NCBI GenBank assembly: GCA_015680685.1
Contig: MNCI01005801.1
Location: forward strand, 181,559-245,558
Source: Gnetum montanum
Lineage: Eukaryota; Streptophyta; Gnetopsida; Gnetales; Gnetaceae
DNA length: 64,000 nucleotides
Reading direction: 5' to 3'
The translations under genes and the position numbers were made by a program. A model generated the notes under the pieces. That model searched no databases. It had not been told where the DNA came from and worked only from the letters and a program-made list of their open reading frames with translations. Each line of letters opens with the position of its first letter. Position 1 is the first letter of the stretch. Shown here piece after piece: positions 1-12,100 of the stretch.

Positions 1-5
1 AGAAT

Positions 6-143
6 TTCTTGCATCTCTTATTTATGAACGTAGCTTGTTAGAAAGTTTTGTGACTGTCTTAGGGCATTCATAAGTTCTTGCATCTCTTTTTTATAAGCGT
101 AGCTTGTTCGAAAGTTTTGTGACTTTGATAGGACATTCATATG
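6..143. repeat. 69-bp tandem duplication
   Basis: Two adjacent copies of a unit of about 69 bp start at 6 and 75, each beginning TTCTTGCATCTCT and each containing GTAGCTTGTT and AAAGTTTTGTGACT. The copies differ at several positions, so the duplication is not recent. No gene is associated with it. Confidence 0.8.
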
Positions 144-2756
144 TTCATTCTCTAACAGTTTACAGTGTTACTTAGAACAGAGATAAAAAAAAATGTGCAA
201 CAGAGATACAATCTTTACACAATGGGCCTTCTCTAACAGTTTACAGTGAAACTTTACACAGATATACAAAAAAATTATGTAAAAGAATGGGCCTAAACTA
301 GATTCTGATAAATAGAATCCACCATCTACGTATATTCAATTATAGTTTCATGTTTTTGTTAGAATTTATTTGTAGAATATTAAATGATGACATAGATCAG
401 AGTTTGCTAAGAAATAAACACTCATTTTCATTTTCATAGTTATTATTGTTGATGTTTGGTTTTCTTCTTGGGCTTCCAGCACTCAGGCTTGTTTTTGCTT
501 TATTTTGTTTTTTATTGTTCAAATACCAATATCTTTGGTAGCAAAAAAGGTAGTGAACAACATTCTAAATCTTTCATTCTAAATACCACCCAATAATAAA
601 CGTAGATTTACTACTACATGTTAATAATAAAATAAAATCCCCACTCAGAGAGTCTCAGACCAATAATAAACACAGATTCACCAATGCATGTTAATAATCA
701 AATAAAATCCTCAAAGATGAGCTGAAAATAGTGCAGAACTCTCGTGCCACTCTTTCATATAGATAAATAAGCAAAAGGCAAGATCTAAGATTAAATCTAT
801 GAATAGAAGGATTTGCTGCCCCCATTGAAATGGGAATAGGGAAAGGCCAAAGACAAGCTTACTATATTAACTTTGAAGAGATGAACTTTAAAAATGAGAC
901 CCTATTTTAAAGAATATGAATTGCAGATTGAACTTTACTGTAATAAGAAACTTTGACTTAAAGAAAAAAATCTCAATGAAGAAAGACCAATGAAGAGATA
1001 ATGTACAAAAATGGTCTCTGAATCCACGGTTTAGCCCATTTTGAAGAGGGAGGAGGACTGCTTGTGGTAGAAGCAGAGACTTACCACATAGAGTTGGATA
1101 GGGATGCGATGCAGAAGTAGTAGCAATGGCCTTGGAGAGCGATGCAGAAGTGGCAGCAATTGCAGGATTAGCAACGTTCACAGCCCAACGATGCAAAAGC
1201 GGTAGCAACAACAAGATTAGCAGAGTTCATATCACAGGCACCAAATTCTTTACCTAAATGTGTTACTTATTGATGTCTTTGCCATAGAATAAACCCTAAA
1301 TTTTTTCCCTCCATCTTTGCCCTTGCAGATTTGCATTTAACTCATGACAGACCTGCTTTTAGTTCGTGACAGATGCAGTTGTTGACCTAACCTGTTCGTG
1401 ATAGATGTAGTTGTTGAGAATAAAATCAAAAAATAAAATCAACAGAAATAGAAACCTATCAAAAACGTAATGAAACGTGTCAAAAACATTTTAGTCTGCC
1501 CCGAAATGTTTCGCCCACCAAGTGACGGTTAATGTTCATGAGAAATGGCATTTCCGCAATGAAAAACGCGAAACGTTATGAATCCGTTGCGTTTCTGGCA
1601 ACATAGGTCAATACTTTTTGTAATTGATTTATTAGCCTGCTGTGAAAGTGCCTAGCTTACACATGTTCCTGGGCTGAGTTCCCAAATAAAAAACCTAGGA
1701 AGGATATCATTTGTCATACAGATTATTCCAGCGTATCTAAAGAGGAACTCTCAAAACCATCGGTCACTGTTTGCTAGCGCCAATGATAAATTCACCTACA
1801 TTACTCATAGTAGGATCACTTTACCTTCTTAAACATACTTGAATAGATATTTCTGAACATCCAGAACAAAATATTCTTGTTTAAATCCATAATTTACATT
1901 TTGTTGCTGTTAAACATTGAAAACCATTGGGATGCCAACAGAACGAACAGATTGCTTTGAATACAAAACCAAGTTATAAGCAATCGTAGATGCTGCAGAA
2001 GCATAGAAAATAATATTCCAATCAATCTGTTTGCTGACTTTCTATAGCAACAAATAGATTGTACTTTAACCTTCTACTGACTTCATTATAGATACAAGAC
2101 TATTTGTCCATTATGTAAATAGTTTATCGCTGAACACAATGCATGACAGAACCGACAAATTCAAATAACAGCTGTGTTATCCCATCAAATGATTATATAT
2201 TAAATTCATTGTGCAGGATGACTGTTCATCAGAACCAATTTTCATCAAAACTAGTATGGCTAGTAAAGCTCGGCAAATGAACAAAAGAAACCGTGAAGAT
2301 TGCATCAATAAAGCAACAAGAAGAAGCAAATCCTCACAAACTTCAACACTAATTTTCATTGAGGAAGCAATTTACATATAGATAATAAAAAATAAGAAAA
2401 TTGAAAATTATATATCCTGAATACAATATCAACCAATCATTAGCAATAACCAGGTTCTCTGAACATTATTTTCCCATAAAAGCGTAGGCTAGTTGTATAT
2501 CACTCTTGACAACACTACATCAAATACACTTTTTCCATCAAAATTTGAGAGTGTAACCAAAGTGTAGACTAAAGAAATATCATGTACCAATACTGTAGAG
2601 CAATGAGAAGCATAGGCACATACTGAAACTAATACAATGAAATAAATGACCCTCACACTTACATGCAAAAAGCTAAAATGCAAACTTCTACTTTTTGACA
2701 GCTTTGTGGACTGCATTCAAATAAGGTAGGTTCCAAAGACCAGAGGAAATGCATCT
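144..2756. other. Intergenic AT-rich DNA, no gene recognised
   Basis: I see no convincing gene. A degenerate 70-bp tandem duplication lies at 591-709, with units starting CAATAATAAA at 591 and 661. A short array with GATGCAGAAG-like repeats lies at about 1106-1215; its minus-strand open frame is low-complexity Leu/Ala/Ser-rich sequence that matches nothing I know. The open frames at 2177-2359 and 2489-2716 are short and featureless. Confidence 0.6.
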
Positions 2757-4700
2757 CAGTGAAACTATAGAGCAACGGTGCCACCATATGATGTCCCAAA
2801 TCTTAATCCAAATGCCACCAATGATACATGTTCATTAACCCAATCTCACCAATCATGTTTGGACTTTGTCTATCTTGTATTCTGTTGACCTTTTTTCATT
2901 TTCATCTTGACAAAGATTGTTGGTAGGAAATCCACACAAACGTGAATAGTTGTGTGCTTTTGGGAATCTTACCACAAATTTTTTCATTTTCATATTGACA
3001 AGGATTGTTGCTAGGAAATTCACAAAAATTTGAATAGCTATGTGCTTTTGAGAATCCTACCGCATATTTTTTCACTTTCATCTTGACAAGGATTTTTGTT
3101 GGTAGGAAATCCACAAAAATGTGAATAGTTGTGTGCTCTTGGGAGTCCTACCACATAATCTGTTATGTGAAACATTCAATAAAGTTAGAAAGTCTAACGA
3201 CTGCAATTCCATTGGAATTTTCCTAATAAATTGTTGCACCTTAAATCTAGCTCTTCTAAAAGTTGTAATTTTTCCATTGATGCCGGTATGTGCTTGGTCA
3301 ACATATTATGAGATAATTTCACCAATCTCAAGGTTGTGAGGACTCCTATAATCTTCGGAATCTCACCTGTGAGATTGTTCCCTGACAGGTCTATCACATT
3401 GTTACTGACTGCCACATGCACGTCATCAAGTTCAAGTCCTTTCTTAGTCAACATCACAGTCTCTCTATACCATCCAGAAATACATAACCAGCCATTCCTA
3501 GCCCAAAGTACTTGGAACTGCTTTAGCATATTGAGGTGGGATGGGACATTACCATGGAAATGGTTGTTGGAGATGTCCAACACCCGCAGCTTTGTGAAAT
3601 TGACTAACGATGATTCAGGTATGGTCCCTCAAACATGTTATAGCCAAGATCTAGGACTACCAGCTCATGCATTCTCTTTAAGAAATCTGGTAGAAAACTA
3701 GTTAGCATATTTCTCCTCAAATCTAATACTGCGAGATGCTTGCAATTAGTCATGGAGTTTAACAGGTGCCCTGAAAAACTGTTCAAGTAGGTAGATAGAA
3801 CCAACATGAAAGATGGAAAAATGACAATGCATATCATGGAAATTGCTCTTCTCCATGTACAAGAATGACAACTTCTTGCAGTTTACTAGGACCGTAGGTG
3901 TGCTACCAGTGAGACTATTTTGAGAAATATCCAGGACAACCAAATTTACCAGATTTCCAATGCTCCTGGGAATTTGGTTGCCCAACTGGTTTCCTTTTAA
4001 CCTTACTTTCATGAGCTATGTCAGGTTATCTATGCATTCTAGAATACAACCGCCAATGCCAAGAGTTGAATACTCCACTATTAAACATTGCAAGTTTATT
4101 AAGGAACACAATACCCTGTGCAAGCTTTGCATAGGGTACGATGGCAACTTTGTTAAATTCCCGATGGCCTCTGGAACTTTACTATTGGATACTTCCAAAT
4201 CAACTAACTGAGATATTCTACCAATGCACTCTGATATTGTAGACAAAATACCAGTAGTAGTAAATAAGGATAAATCTTGAAGCTGTTTTAGTTGGCATAT
4301 GCTTTTAATAGTGCCTGTAATAGAATTCGCTAATAACCTAACAAAGGTCAGTTGGTGGAGCTGCTTGAGGATTCCTTGTTCAAATGGAATTGCAATGCTT
4401 GAGGCTTCCTAGTTCAGATGGAATTGTAATAGAATTTTCTAATAAACTCAAAGAGGTCAACTACTTGAGGTTTCCTATTTTAGATGAAATTTTTCCCACC
4501 ATCCTTTTTGTGCCCAGGTCTAACAGGGTGAGTTTGCTTAGACTTGCTACCTCTTTTGGAATTGAGCCTGTAAAGTAAATTCCATGCACCATTATTTTTG
4601 AAAAACAAACCATAATAACATGCCATTGATATAATACTTTAATGCATGGAACTATAGTATGACAGCAAACCATATATGGTTCTATAATACTTTTATGCAT
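2757..4700 (-). pseudogene. Broken LRR receptor-like protein (RLP) gene, 3' half
   Basis: Read on the minus strand, a chain of plant extracellular leucine-rich repeats runs from about 4570 to 3190. Recognisable repeats include GSIPKEVASLSKLTLLDL (about 4500-4570), a repeat with IPRSIGNLVNLVVLDIS (about 3900-3990), a repeat with LAVLDLRRNMLTSFLPDFL (about 3660-3760), and the final pair NVIDLSGNNLTGEIPK and LEELDLRCNNLLGKFQ (about 3200-3420). After the LRRs come the C-terminal cap (CGKIPKSTQLFTF) and, at about 2757-2865, a glycine-rich membrane segment resembling GLRFGTSYGG. In the family this order, LRRs, cap, one membrane helix and no kinase, marks receptor-like proteins of defence or development. 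The frame is broken at least five times and the N-terminus and signal peptide are not seen, so it is a pseudogene. The cap is triplicated (see 2891-3160). Fragments of the same family lie at 12230, 13740, 17289 and 60680. Confidence 0.85.
2891..3160 (-). repeat. Three tandem copies of the RLP C-terminal cap exon segment
   Basis: Three adjacent 88-94-bp units start at 2891, 2979 and 3067 on the plus strand (each begins TTTTTTCA). On the minus strand each encodes a version of CGKIPKSTQLFTFV...NPCQ.EN, which corresponds to the cap after the last LRR of plant RLPs (typically LCG.IP...F.TF....NPCLCG). The units are close to 29 codons, but small length changes put them in different frames. Confidence 0.8.
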
Positions 4701-5328
4701 TTGGTATGCGTAAAGATATTCACATTCTGGTATTTATCAATAACATTACATGTAGATTTTTAGAAAGAAATTTATTATCAAAAAATATTGGATGTTTCTA
4801 AAAAAAATAAATGTGGACAAAGGATGATGAATATTTGGGTAGGCATTTCTAGAAAGAAATGGATTGAAAGAAAAACATTTCTTAAAAACGAATCAAACCA
4901 AAATTCGCATAAGGAAACTTCCCTCTTTTACAAAGAATCAGACTCAACAAGTATAATCACTGTAATATGCTTTATAATATCATAAAGCCAACAATGCATT
5001 AAGAATTTTTTATTTATATTTATAATTAATTAAGTTTATCATTGTACACTACCTACGCAATGTTTATGGCATATCGACCTACGGACATGGAAAGATTCTT
5101 GCACATGATTTTCAATGTAATCAAATGGTTTACGCTTTTCCCATAGCAACATCAAAAGTTCAATAAAAATACCTTTGGTGACCATCACAACAAATTGAGG
5201 ATTGAATTGGAGTGAAGCATATTTGTAAAAGTCAAGTCAGGGTCACCTCAAAATGACTTTTATTGTTAGTCTTTTGGAATGGTGAATGTCTAATAAGATG
5301 CCAGGAGTAACTAGTATATATTGCGATA
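4701..5328. other. Intergenic DNA, no gene recognised
   Basis: AT-rich sequence upstream (on the minus strand) of the RLP remnant and left of element A. A plus-strand frame at 4788-4985 is Lys/Asn-rich and matches no family I know. The expected N-terminal LRRs of the RLP gene are not visible here, so the gene was cut at about 4700. Confidence 0.5.
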
Positions 5329-6326
5329 TCGTGGCCATCGCGATATTGCATCGTCCCCTACGATATCGCATACATGATATCACGGTCCATTGCCAAATCT
5401 ATAAATAGGAGGCGACACTCCCCTTATTTCCCATCTTGGTCTAGAAGTAGGGAAACTCTGGTAGTTTGATCACTCCAGAGAGAGAATATTTTCCATGTGC
5501 CCACAGTAGGAGTCCCCAAGTGAACTGATCTTTATTCGAGCAACATTATACCTAAACACAAGTTGTGTATGGAAATATAGATGAACTTGATTGGATAAAC
5601 CTTGCAGTGCATGGAATAGGATTTTATTTAATTGCTATTTATTACTTTCCTAGAATGCGATATGAGTAAAACTTGATTATGAGCATCTAAGGATGTGTAC
5701 GATTAGTCAAGGAATCGGCTGCTCGTTGCATGCGGTATGAGTATGACTTGATTACGAGCATCTCGTGTGACTACTTGGTAACCTAGTGGTGTATCCAGGA
5801 TCTACGCTTGGTAATCCCAATGGTAGTCATGCATGGTAGATGTGTACAGTTAGTCAAGGAATTGGCTGCTCATCACACTTAGGCTAGATAGATTCTCTCA
5901 ACCCTTTCCTCCTAGTTAAGTGCCTCAGTATGACCACTTCGAGCACGTGCGTTTTGTGTGGTGATCCTAGTAACAATTAGCATTTGGTAGCCACAGTTGC
6001 ATCGGTTCATGGTGTGTACAGTATGTGGGAATGGATGCTGACGTTAGTTAATTTAGACTTTGGACATTATTTAGAGTTAGTTAGCTTTCTCAACCCTTCA
6101 CCTCATAGCATAGGAGATAAAACCAGAAAAGACCATAAAAATCTTATACCTCAGACTTACTTAACCATACATCGTGACAACAACAAGTAAGTCTGGGAAG
6201 ACAACGAATGATTAACCTCAAGTGTTCGATGAGGCGTGTAGGCATTTAGTCTACGAATTTCGATTGGATCTCGCGTGCTATGTTCATTTCGTACGGTTGA
6301 GTGTAGAGGCACCTCACCACTCATCA
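5329..6326 (+). repeat. 5' LTR of element A
   Basis: It matches the other LTRs of the window from the GATATC promoter block (5362-5381) through TATAAATA (5400-5407) to the terminal CTCATCA (6320-6326). The first 25 or so bases (TGATGAG...) are absent. The transcribed part holds the direct-repeat module ACTTGATTACGAGCATC...AGTCAAGGAATCGGCTGCTC more than once. The end is fixed by the primer site beginning two bases downstream. Confidence 0.9.
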
Positions 6327-6327
6327 T

Positions 6328-6345
6328 TGGCACTGTTGCCGAGGA
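6328..6345 (+). other. Primer binding site, tRNA-Asp type (element A)
   Basis: TGGCACTGTTGCCGAGGA differs at three positions from TGGCGCCGTTGCCGGGGA, the complement of the 3' end of plant tRNA-Asp. All three differences are G-to-A or C-to-T transitions. It starts two bases after the LTR end, as expected for minus-strand priming. Athila-lineage elements are known to use this primer. Confidence 0.9.
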
Positions 6346-6466
6346 CTAAGTGTTTGTGCGCTAAATAGAACATAAGGGATATCACTCACATCGTTGTGAG
6401 CCTTAGCAAACCTTCGGGTTAATCAATAGAAAAATTATATAACGGTAAATTAGCACACCAATAAAA

Positions 6467-8219
6467 ATGCCTTCTTCTCATAAGAGCAACTCACCACCTA
6501 AGGACCACACACAAGATAAAACACATAACCAAAATCAGCCAAGTCCTAAACAATATAAGATGACATATACTCATCCCGATGTGTATATTCTTAATTTTAC
6601 TTTTATTATCTATCAAGATGAACAGCTGCGATGGAGAGATTTGCAAGGTAACATCGTGTTACCCCTAGATCATTCAATCTCTTGCATGCTTTTTCGTGCC
6701 TTGGCATAGATTGGCATGCAAGAACTATATGCTGAATACGTTGCGGAAGATTTTGACATGAGGGATTATTATCCCATAGATGCCCAATGTATGAGAGACT
6801 TAAGATAGGAGAGTCAACATGCACTCTTGAAGGACAAGGTCTCACACATCCTTAGCGAAATAGAAGATAAAGAACCCCTTATCATGGGTTCTTTAACAAA
6901 TGAAGTTCCCCCTCCTAACGATGGTGAGGAGGCTGGGTATCAGAATCTACGATCAACGATACATATCCCTAGTTCTGATGCTCATCAACACCAACTATTC
7001 ACAGAGGAAACAACCACTTATGCGAATGATGGGCACTTAGATCGTCACCATGATCGGGGCCATAGCAGCGGAAGAGAAGGCAAGAAACATCATCATGGCA
7101 ATGGTTCCCCTTCTTCCCCTTCTTGCCATCACTCACCCTCTCCTTCCACATCTGGGCGCAGCCACCATGAACATAAAGGTGAGGATAAAAGTAAGAAAGA
7201 TGAAAGACCTCAATGGGAAAGTCAAGAAAGAGGACAAGGACAAGGATGTAGGGAGAGTAGGGAAGAATGCATACATCACAGGTGTCGTGAAAGAGACGAT
7301 CACGACAAACCCCTACTTGCAACCCGAAGTATGCTTAACATAATTGAGGCAGATAGGATTCCCACAAGGCATTTGAAAGATAGTTGGATCAAACGATTAG
7401 ACATGAACAATATCCCATGATTTGAAGGGGGATACAGTGCTGATCCGCAAAATCATTTATAGGCATTCCATGATGCCTGTGCCTTGCAGAATATAGAAAA
7501 TAAGTGGCAAAAACTTAAGTTGTTCCCAGGGACACTCACCAAAGAAGCAGAGAGCTAGTACCAGTCCTTAGAATCGGAAACCATCAGGAGGTGGAGTACG
7601 ATGCTAGAAATGTTTAACAAAAAGTATCAAACGTACTCCAGAGTGTCCAATTTGCATAAGCAGATCCAAGGCTGGAAGCAAGGTCATCACAAACCCTTCA
7701 ATGCTACCATGACCTGCTATTACACATTGTTACATCGTTGCCTGGGCCATGGGTACACTTAGCGAGATCAACTTCGCCACATCAAGGATGGGATAAGGCA
7801 TGAAACTAGAAGAACCCTTGGGACTTATGCTCAAGGGCGATTATCAAAACTTAGCGCCCATGAAATACAAAGCTTGTTGGAGCAAGTAGCAAACAAAGAA
7901 GGTGAGCTACGCAAAAGAGAAAGTGCAGAAGAGTATATCCGCAATCCCTCCCTTCGAAAGAAGGAAGTGAAATTTTGTGATGAAGAGGATGAGTCACCAA
8001 TCGAAGAGTTGGTGAACTAGAAAACCTTGCCGATCCAAAAATTAACAACAGAAATAGCAGCTAAGGTAGATGGCATATGGAGTTCCTTAGACTCTGAAAG
8101 TGAAACTGTCTTAAAAATTGTACAAGAGTCTAAGGTAGAACAAAGTAGTGACAAAGGTAAGAAAAAGTGGAGAGATTTAGGCCCTGCACATAACAAGGGT
8201 AAGGGAAAAATTACTAGCT
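6467..8219 (+). pseudogene. gag remnant of element A
   Basis: The frame starts at ATG 6467 (MPSSHKSNSP), the same start as in element B at 46994. It continues through an acidic/histidine-rich region (about 6890-7260) into the retrotransposon gag core, with KLKLFPGTLTKEAES, RRWSTMLEMFNKKYQTYS, LLHRCLGHGY and RRTLGTYAQG. It ends at GKGKIT, where LTR sequence takes over. At least seven in-frame stops break it, for example at HLKDSWIKRLDMNNIP* (near 7420), PQNHL*AF and EES*YQSL. Against B, several are one transition away from a sense codon (CGA to TGA, CAG to TAG, TGG to TAG). The zinc-knuckle region is deleted. Confidence 0.85.
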
Positions 8220-9116
8220 CCCATCCTGGTCTAGAAGTAGGAAAACTCTGGTAGTTTGATCACTCCAGAGATAGAATATTTTCCATGTGCCCATAGTAGG
8301 AGTCCCCAAGTGAACGGATCTTTATTTGAGCAACATTGTACCTGAAAAAAAGTTGTGTATGGCAATAAAGACGAACTTGATTGGATAAACCTTGCAGTGC
8401 ATGGAATAGGATTTTATTTAATTGCTATTTATTGCTTTCTTAGAATGTGGTATGAGTACGACTTGATTACAAGCATCTAAGGATGTGTATGATTAGTGAA
8501 GGAATCAGCTACTCGTTGCATGCGGTATGAGTATGACTTGATTACGAGCATCTCGTGTGACTACTTGGTAACCCAGTGGTGTATCCAGGATCTATGCTTG
8601 GTAATCCCAGTGGTAGTTGTGCACAACGGATGTGTACGGTTAGTCAAGGAATCGGCTGCTCATCGCACTTAGGGTAGATAGATTCTCTCAACCCTTTCCT
8701 CCTAGTTAAGTGCCTCAGTACGACCACTTCGAGCACGTGCATTACGTGTGGTGATCCCAGTAACGATTAGCGTTTGGTAGCCACAGTTGCATCGGTTCAT
8801 GGTGTGTACGGTAAGTGGGAATGGATACTGATGCTAGTTAATTTAGACTTTGGACATTAGTTAGAGTTAGTTAGCTTTCTCAACCCTTCACCTCATAGCA
8901 TAGGAGATAAAACCAGAAAAGACCATAAAAATTTTATATCTCAGACTTACTTAACCATACATCGTGACAACAACAAGTAAGTCTGGGAAGACGACGAATG
9001 ATTAACCCCAAGTCTTCCATGGGGTGTGTAGGCATTTAATCTACGAAGTTCAACTGGATTGCACGTGCTATGCTTGTTTTGTATGGTTGAGTGTAGGGGT
9101 ACCTCGCCACTCATCA
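8220..9116 (+). repeat. 5'-truncated 3' LTR of element A
   Basis: It begins inside the LTR (CATCCTGGTCTAGAAGTAGG, equal to about 5433 of the 5' LTR), so the promoter and TATA box are lost, and ends at CTCATCA (9110-9116). It retains the poly(A)-signal-like AATAAAGA (about 8364) and the tandem U5 module. It differs from its 5' partner by scattered substitutions, which points to an old insertion. Confidence 0.88.
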
Positions 9117-12100
9117 AGGTTAAACCAAAATGCTCTTTTAAGTTTAAATTAAAGATGATAGAGTAAAAGTAGTATTGAGCTGAACCTCGCCCATGCCAAG
9201 CATGGGGCCATAATCAACAATACTTTGAAAAATAAAAAATATATTAGCCTATGGGAGTTGAAGTCTCGTAAATCACTCTATCAATTAAACATACATGTGC
9301 TATTCAAATTTGACCTTTCTCAACAATATCATATTGGAACCTTAAAGTTTTTGAATTTTACTATACCAAATGTTCCACTTCATGTCACATTAGTTCATCT
9401 AAAGGTTTGCATGTATAAATTGTAATAAGGGTTGGAAATGATGACCATGGTACTTATGCAAGGAAAATCAATTCACATCTAAATTTAAACATTGCCTTTC
9501 AAACATCAATTTTCTTAGTATTGTGTATGCTTTATAGGCTATATTATATGAGCACCATAAATATAATCTACAAGAATTAGCAAGTATGACTTTAATTTAT
9601 TAGTAAAAAGTTGTCACAAAGGTCACAAAGTAAGAAACAAAGAAAATTTGAAAATTTGCTTATCAAAACAAAAACTATTTCTTTTAAATAATTACCAAAC
9701 TAACTTCAATGAAATATAGCAATAAATAATAACTTTATAAATACCTTCAATATATTAAAAATATGAAATACAAATGTGAATCCTCCAATGCAAAGAAGTG
9801 CTAATAACTTGTTTTTGCATGAGATTGACGATGCTTTCATGCCATGTTAAGCCATTAATTTTTAAAAACGAAAACCTAAGTTACCAACAAATGATAAAAG
9901 GATTTAATGGAAATTGATAAGGTTAATTAATAATTTTGTCTTTATTTTAGAACCCATTTCCATCACATCCTATGCTAATTGTAATGGTTAACAATAACAT
10001 TGTGTCTCCCTATCTTACTTACCTTTTTCGATAATGGTTGAAAACCTTGTATTCTCTATCGTCCACCATTATTATTCCTTACTTTTCTTACCAATTTCTC
10101 TCTAACTCGAATTTCTCTCTAACTCGATAATTTTGGTGTTCTCCCTCATTCCACAATTGTTAGGTTTAGCATGTATCAGTAACAAGAATTACCTGAGAGA
10201 CATCACAATGACAAAAGGTGGTAGATGTTACATGGGAGTAGGGCAGTGGTTGTGGGGCGCGTGATGAACGACAATTGGTAAATAGAGGGTGAATTCTTCT
10301 CCTGGAGGCTACTATGAACAAGGAAGGGGCAAAAAGGAAGGAAGGAGACAGAACCTGCAGCCAGTAAGGGGTAGAGCTGTTTCTTTGACAATCAGGGCCT
10401 TCTCTCTCCATGCGCAGATGGTAGAAAATGGCAGGTGTAGGGTTCCTGTGATCGCTAGTACTCTCACAGGTAGGCGACACCGACGACAGGCTCGTGAGAT
10501 GCACGACTAACGTGAAAATAGTAGAGGCCAGCTTGACAGTAACTTGACTAGGGCCTCTTCAGAGATGAATAGGTGGCAGACTGTGGGGCGCACGCAGGTC
10601 ATGCAGGGCAGAAAATGACAGAAGTACGGTGCTACACAGTTGTAGCTTGCATGTCCATTAGTAACAAATGGCATTTTTTCTATTTTTTTCTCTTTCAACC
10701 GATAGAACTCTTTCTCTCTGCCTGTAAATAGAAACCCAGCAAAGACAGGCTACATGCACAGGCAGCACAAATGGCAACAGGTAGCACAAATGACAACAAC
10801 ACCGTTCTCTCTCTTTTCCTACATTTTGACAAACAGCTACTCCAACCCAAAAATGGCAGCTAAAATGGCATGAACATATTTTTTGTTCTTTGTTTCGTTG
10901 CTTTTAAATAGTAGATGCCCTCTCTCAATGGAGAATCAGCGGTGAATGCCACAAAAGATGGCAGATGGTAGTATTTCTCCGATGTGCACAGATCTCACAC
11001 AGGAAGACAATGAGTAAGTGATAGTGGTGACCACATCAAGGTGACAAACAACTTTTATGTTTCATTTTCTTTGTCATGTGCACAAGGATGCAAAAATGAA
11101 ATGTGACCCTAGTAGTCACGTTTCTCTTCCTCTATCCATCTGATGTATGTGGAATCCATCTTCCCTTTCCCCCATCCACTAGCACTTATGAGCAGCATTG
11201 CAGCAGTATCCACAACGGACTGACAATGATAGCAATGATAGGTGGTGAAAGAAAATTTGCATTTTTACTTTGGATTACTTTTTGTACTCTTAAAAATTGT
11301 ACAAACATTCAATTTAAATTTTCAACTATTTTGCTTGATTCATTATTTTCAAAATATCACATAGCCCTCTCCAGCTGAAACTATCTCTAGGTTTCCATAC
11401 CCATATAGGAGGTGTCGTAGGCGATAATATCCTAAATCTAGTTTTTGGGTGTTGGCATGTCCAAAATTTATGCATCAACAAGTAGATGTTGATAAGATTA
11501 CAATAAATACATAAATGCATAACGTATCTCAGAATGCTAGGCAGGGATAAACATGGACTCACAATTGACTTTGGAGTAATGCAGAAGGTAGAGACAATAA
11601 AAAAATAGAAAATCATGAGCATGCTTAAGAAGACTTGGAGATTTTTTGTTTTCATGAGCAAGAATTTACTATTGTTTACTTTTAAAACTCTTTATAATGT
11701 TTTCTAAATTTGGAGTGGTAACTTGGCAACACTACCTCATAATATCCTAGCTATCTTCCATGGTTACCCATCTTATACTGATCATAATTTTAAATTATTC
11801 CTATTAGCTTTTAGAATGGAAACTTTGTTTTACACTAAACAAACCATTTTAATTTTCCTGACTAAATTTCAAAGGAGTGATTTATTTTCATTTCATCTTT
11901 GGGTTGTATGCCTTCCTCACTTGGAAAGTTTGTGACTACCTTGAAACCACGTATGCCTGAGTTTACATTCATTTTTCTTTGAATTTGAAGGTATATTTAG
12001 CTGAAATTATGTTACTATGTAAGCTATAAAGGTTGAAACACCCTGCTGAATTAGCTTTATTTCACAATCCCTAACTGCTATAAATGCATTAACAAATAAG

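Larger units (their letters stand above)
5329..9116 (+). mobile_element. Element A: Ty3/gypsy (Athila-type) deletion derivative
   Basis: The order is a 5' LTR (5329-6326), a tRNA-Asp primer site (6328-6345), a broken gag (6467-8219) and then directly the interior of a 3' LTR (8220-9116). Protease, RT, RNase H, integrase, the 3' tail and the first part of the 3' LTR are missing. Compared with element B the gag reads through to GKGKIT and then switches to LTR sequence equivalent to about 5431 of its own 5' LTR. The 5' LTR lacks its TGATGAG end, so no target duplication can be tested. The 3' end, CTCATCA at 9110-9116, abuts the 4.3-kb duplication exactly. It cannot move without help. Confidence 0.9.

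Noticed and set aside
888-1214. 108-codon minus-strand frame with Ala/Ser/Leu repeats
   Set aside because: It arises from short GATGCAGAAG-type repeats. No domain, no conserved copy elsewhere in the window.
6999-7343. Overlapping frames on both strands in 6999-7343
   Set aside because: They are shadows of the His/Ser-rich gag region of element A, which is collinear with gag of element B in the frame starting at 6467.
10166-10510. Overlapping open frames on both strands in the GC-richer part of the duplication
   Set aside because: The partner region at 58605-58963 does not preserve the same frames. Indels and stops differ, so coding is not supported.
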